Part shown: positions 63,001-64,000 of the stretch, piece by piece
Position numbering within the stretch: position 1 is the stretch's first letter
Layout: every line of letters begins with the position of its first letter
Origin: Dillenia suffruticosa
Taxonomy: Eukaryota; Streptophyta; Magnoliopsida; Dilleniales; Dilleniaceae
Direction of reading: 5' to 3'
NCBI GenBank assembly: GCA_033439265.1
Contig: JAVTVX010000017.1
Coordinates: forward strand, 9,198,001-9,262,000
DNA length: 64,000 nt
The notes under the pieces: model-generated
What the model was told of the DNA's origin: nothing
Databases searched by the model: none
What the model saw: only the letters and a program-made list of their open reading frames with translations
Program-made: the position numbers and the translations under genes

Positions 63001-63431
63001 CGAAGATTCTTCTGCCTCCTTGGGTTAAAATTCATGACAGATAACTTTCTCTAAAAATATAGCCGGAACTTTTTTAAAATGTAGAACTTATGCAAGTTAT
63101 ATTTTTCCTTTTCTTCTAGCCTTGGTTGTTTATATGCATAGCTACAGAAGTCTCATAATATCATCTTTCGAACATTATCTTCAGATCATATGCTCTTACA
63201 CCTGTATATGAGGCTGTCACAAGGCCTATCGAGGAAACCCCTCCAGCAACTGCAATGAAAGTGGAACCAGATGATGCTGAGAGCAGAGAAGTTGTCCTTC
63301 CAGGTGTTAATATTCTTTTTGATGGAGCTGAGTTGCACCCATTTGACATAGGTGCTTGCCTTCAGGCTCGCCAACCTGTCTCCTTAATTGCAGAGGCCTC
63401 AACAGCTTCAGCATCATTGACAGTAAAATAG
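42073..63431 (+). CDS. FAM91-family protein (10 exons, 993 aa)
   Basis: Exons are 42073-42200, 43091-43208, 43677-43773, 55497-55603, 56737-56859, 57153-57306, 59938-59998, 60094-60476, 61230-62793 and 63185-63431. All borders are GT/AG and all phases join. Animal FAM91A1 works with TBC1D23 and the WDR11 complex to tether golgin-captured vesicles at the trans-Golgi; a similar plant role is inference. FAM91_N motifs include [39 protein letters not shown] and [23 protein letters not shown]91_C motifs include [52 protein letters not shown] and [19 protein letters not shown]. There is no signal peptide or transmembrane segment. I start at [11 protein letters not shown], which matches the plant family N-terminus; the in-frame Met at 42031 probably lies upstream of a splice acceptor (ATATGCAG). 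Intron 3 is 11.7 kb and filled with nested retroelements. Confidence 0.93.
43774..44534. other. FAM91 intron 3, unique left part
   Basis: Intron sequence with no recognised element, from the donor at 43774 to the gypsy LTR. Confidence 0.6.
44535..45164 (+). repeat. Left LTR of the gypsy element
   Basis: It aligns to the split right LTR through most of its length, including GGAAACTTTCAATC-like and GCATTTTAGAAGG-like blocks. The exact end is uncertain by a few bases. Confidence 0.7.
45640..46520 (+). pseudogene. Gypsy gag remnant
   Basis: Broken by stops and shifts. It shows MKLDVPDF at the start of the gag domain, then [20 protein letters not shown] and [17 protein letters not shown], typical of plant Ty3/gypsy gag. 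A zinc-knuckle relic near 46410-46460 ([16 protein letters not shown]) has lost its second Cys. Not functional. Confidence 0.78.
46664..46915 (+). pseudogene. Gypsy aspartic protease remnant
   Basis: An 83-codon open frame that includes [20 protein letters not shown] and [14 protein letters not shown]. It aligns with plant gypsy protease, where the active site is normally I-D-x-G-S; here the Asp is Glu. The frame stops before reverse transcriptase. Confidence 0.65.
47113..47323 (+). repeat. Right LTR of the gypsy element, first part
   Basis: It starts CGATGGAGCAGCC after a polypurine tract and is cut by the LINE insertion after TATTTTCTTAATGTA (47309-47323). Confidence 0.75.
48975..49160. 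repeat. A-rich (AAAATAAA)n low-complexity block
   Basis: An expanded A-rich microsatellite inside the minus LINE, near its 3' end. Confidence 0.8.
52200..52560. repeat. (TAA/TAG)n low-complexity block
   Basis: Irregular TAATAG and (AAT)n repeats. The open frames here are simple-sequence artefacts. Confidence 0.8.
52570..53284 (-). other. CT-rich leader-like segment of the minus LINE
   Basis: GC-richer than its surroundings. On the minus strand it is CT-rich with several TCTCTCTC runs and a strong donor-like CGACCAG|GTAAGTTC at about 53169-53183. It looks like a plant 5' UTR with a spliceable intron. It is probably the 5' leader of the minus LINE, or a captured gene leader. Confidence 0.4.
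54612..55067 (+). repeat. Right LTR of the gypsy element, second part
   Basis: It continues the LTR interrupted at 47323 and ends near AGGCA. It includes the CCATAAACCCTAAATC block that also occurs in the left LTR. Confidence 0.72.
57996..58443 (-). repeat. 3' LTR of EF-Ts element copy 2
   Basis: It matches 59178-59629 and the LTRs at 18425 and 19649. Confidence 0.85.
58595..58760 (-). pseudogene. Captured EF-Ts fragment in copy 2
   Basis: Minus-strand reading gives [20 protein letters not shown] and [10 protein letters not shown]. It is closer to the canonical EF-Ts NCETDFV-RGDIFKELVDD than copy 1 at some sites, but is broken around it. The capture therefore came before the two insertions. 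Confidence 0.7.
59178..59629 (-). repeat. 5' LTR of EF-Ts element copy 2
   Basis: Upstream LTR in element orientation, followed on the minus strand by the primer-site-like sequence. Confidence 0.85.
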
Positions 63432-64000
63432 GATCTTGGCCGTGTTTAGTGGGCAACTTGTAAGGATTCTCCTATCTTTGTACAAACAAATAGCAATACG
63501 CCTCTGCTGCATGTTATTGTCCATTGCTATTTGTTTGGTTCTTCAGCAACACCTTGAGGGTGGTCAGTAATCATGAATCAAGAGCTCGGTCAACATTCAA
63601 GGTAAAGATATATATCTTACCTTTTGAATTCTCATTCTAAGATAGTTGCCTTATGCTTCTATTCTATCTATGCCCTGAAGGCAATAGCACCAGACCTGGA
63701 TTCTTTTGTTCTTTTGTTCGTTTCACTTTTTCCTGAGACACCCATCACTCCACTCAACATTATTTGTTTGTTTGATTTTTTGATTTTTTGATTTTTTGGT
63801 GCATTATCTTGTCATTTTGTAGTTCATAATAAACCTCACCTGGCATTGTGCAGGCAAGCTTTATGGATTTAATAATTTTTGGACCTTCTGTTATGCTGGA
63901 GTATAGTATACAAGTAGATGGACGAAAGTAAGTGTACTTCCCGCTGGAGAGTCATGTGACAAAGGTCTGAGATGGAGTCATAGGAGGACCATTACTGCTA
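63432..64000. other. FAM91 3' UTR and downstream flank
   Basis: T-rich untranslated sequence with a TTTGATTTTTTGATT stretch near 63770-63797. No further gene is seen before the window ends. Confidence 0.5.

Overview
This window is AT-rich nuclear DNA from a flowering plant, most likely a eudicot. It has intron-split genes with GT/AG borders, plant-only families (HD-Zip class I, a KNOLLE/SYP112-type syntaxin), plant-type SINEs, RTE-clade LINEs and Ty3/gypsy remnants. I cannot name the species.

Layout. 1-9.6 kb is mostly non-coding. It holds one short Ser-rich protein gene (3376-3861, minus) and several tRNA-derived SINEs, three of them with clear target-site duplications (TSDs). A three-exon HD-Zip I transcription factor lies at 9614-10590 (minus), and another SINE with a 15-bp TSD follows at 11.8-12.0 kb. 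From about 14.6 to 24.04 kb, on the minus strand, lies a decayed queuine tRNA-ribosyltransferase (QTRT1/TGT-type) gene. Most exons can still be read, but it has at least four in-frame stops, a frameshift and one tandemly duplicated exon. One of its introns carries a small LTR retrotransposon (18425-20103) that contains a piece of an organellar elongation factor Ts gene. An intact, intronless syntaxin ORF (26155-27039, plus) follows, preceded by MSA-like mitotic promoter elements.

About 28.4-40.2 kb is a 12-kb gene-free domain. It is built from a 25-bp dyad of the form GTTCTGC...GCAGAACC, in three arrangements: tandem units of about 1.3 kb, a T-tract-rich higher-order array, and a variant tail. 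I do not recognise this repeat.

From 42073 to 63431 (plus) runs a ten-exon gene for the plant FAM91 protein, predicted at 993 aa; all exon junctions keep phase. Its third intron is 11.7 kb long. It contains a degenerate gypsy LTR element, whose 3' LTR was split by an RTE LINE (15-bp TSD), which was itself split by a second RTE LINE in the opposite orientation. Intron 6 holds a second copy of the EF-Ts-carrying LTR element (57996-59629, 5-bp TSD).

The genes are not an operon or cluster with a shared function. The most unusual content is the EF-Ts-carrying retroelement family, the dyad satellite and the decayed TGT gene.
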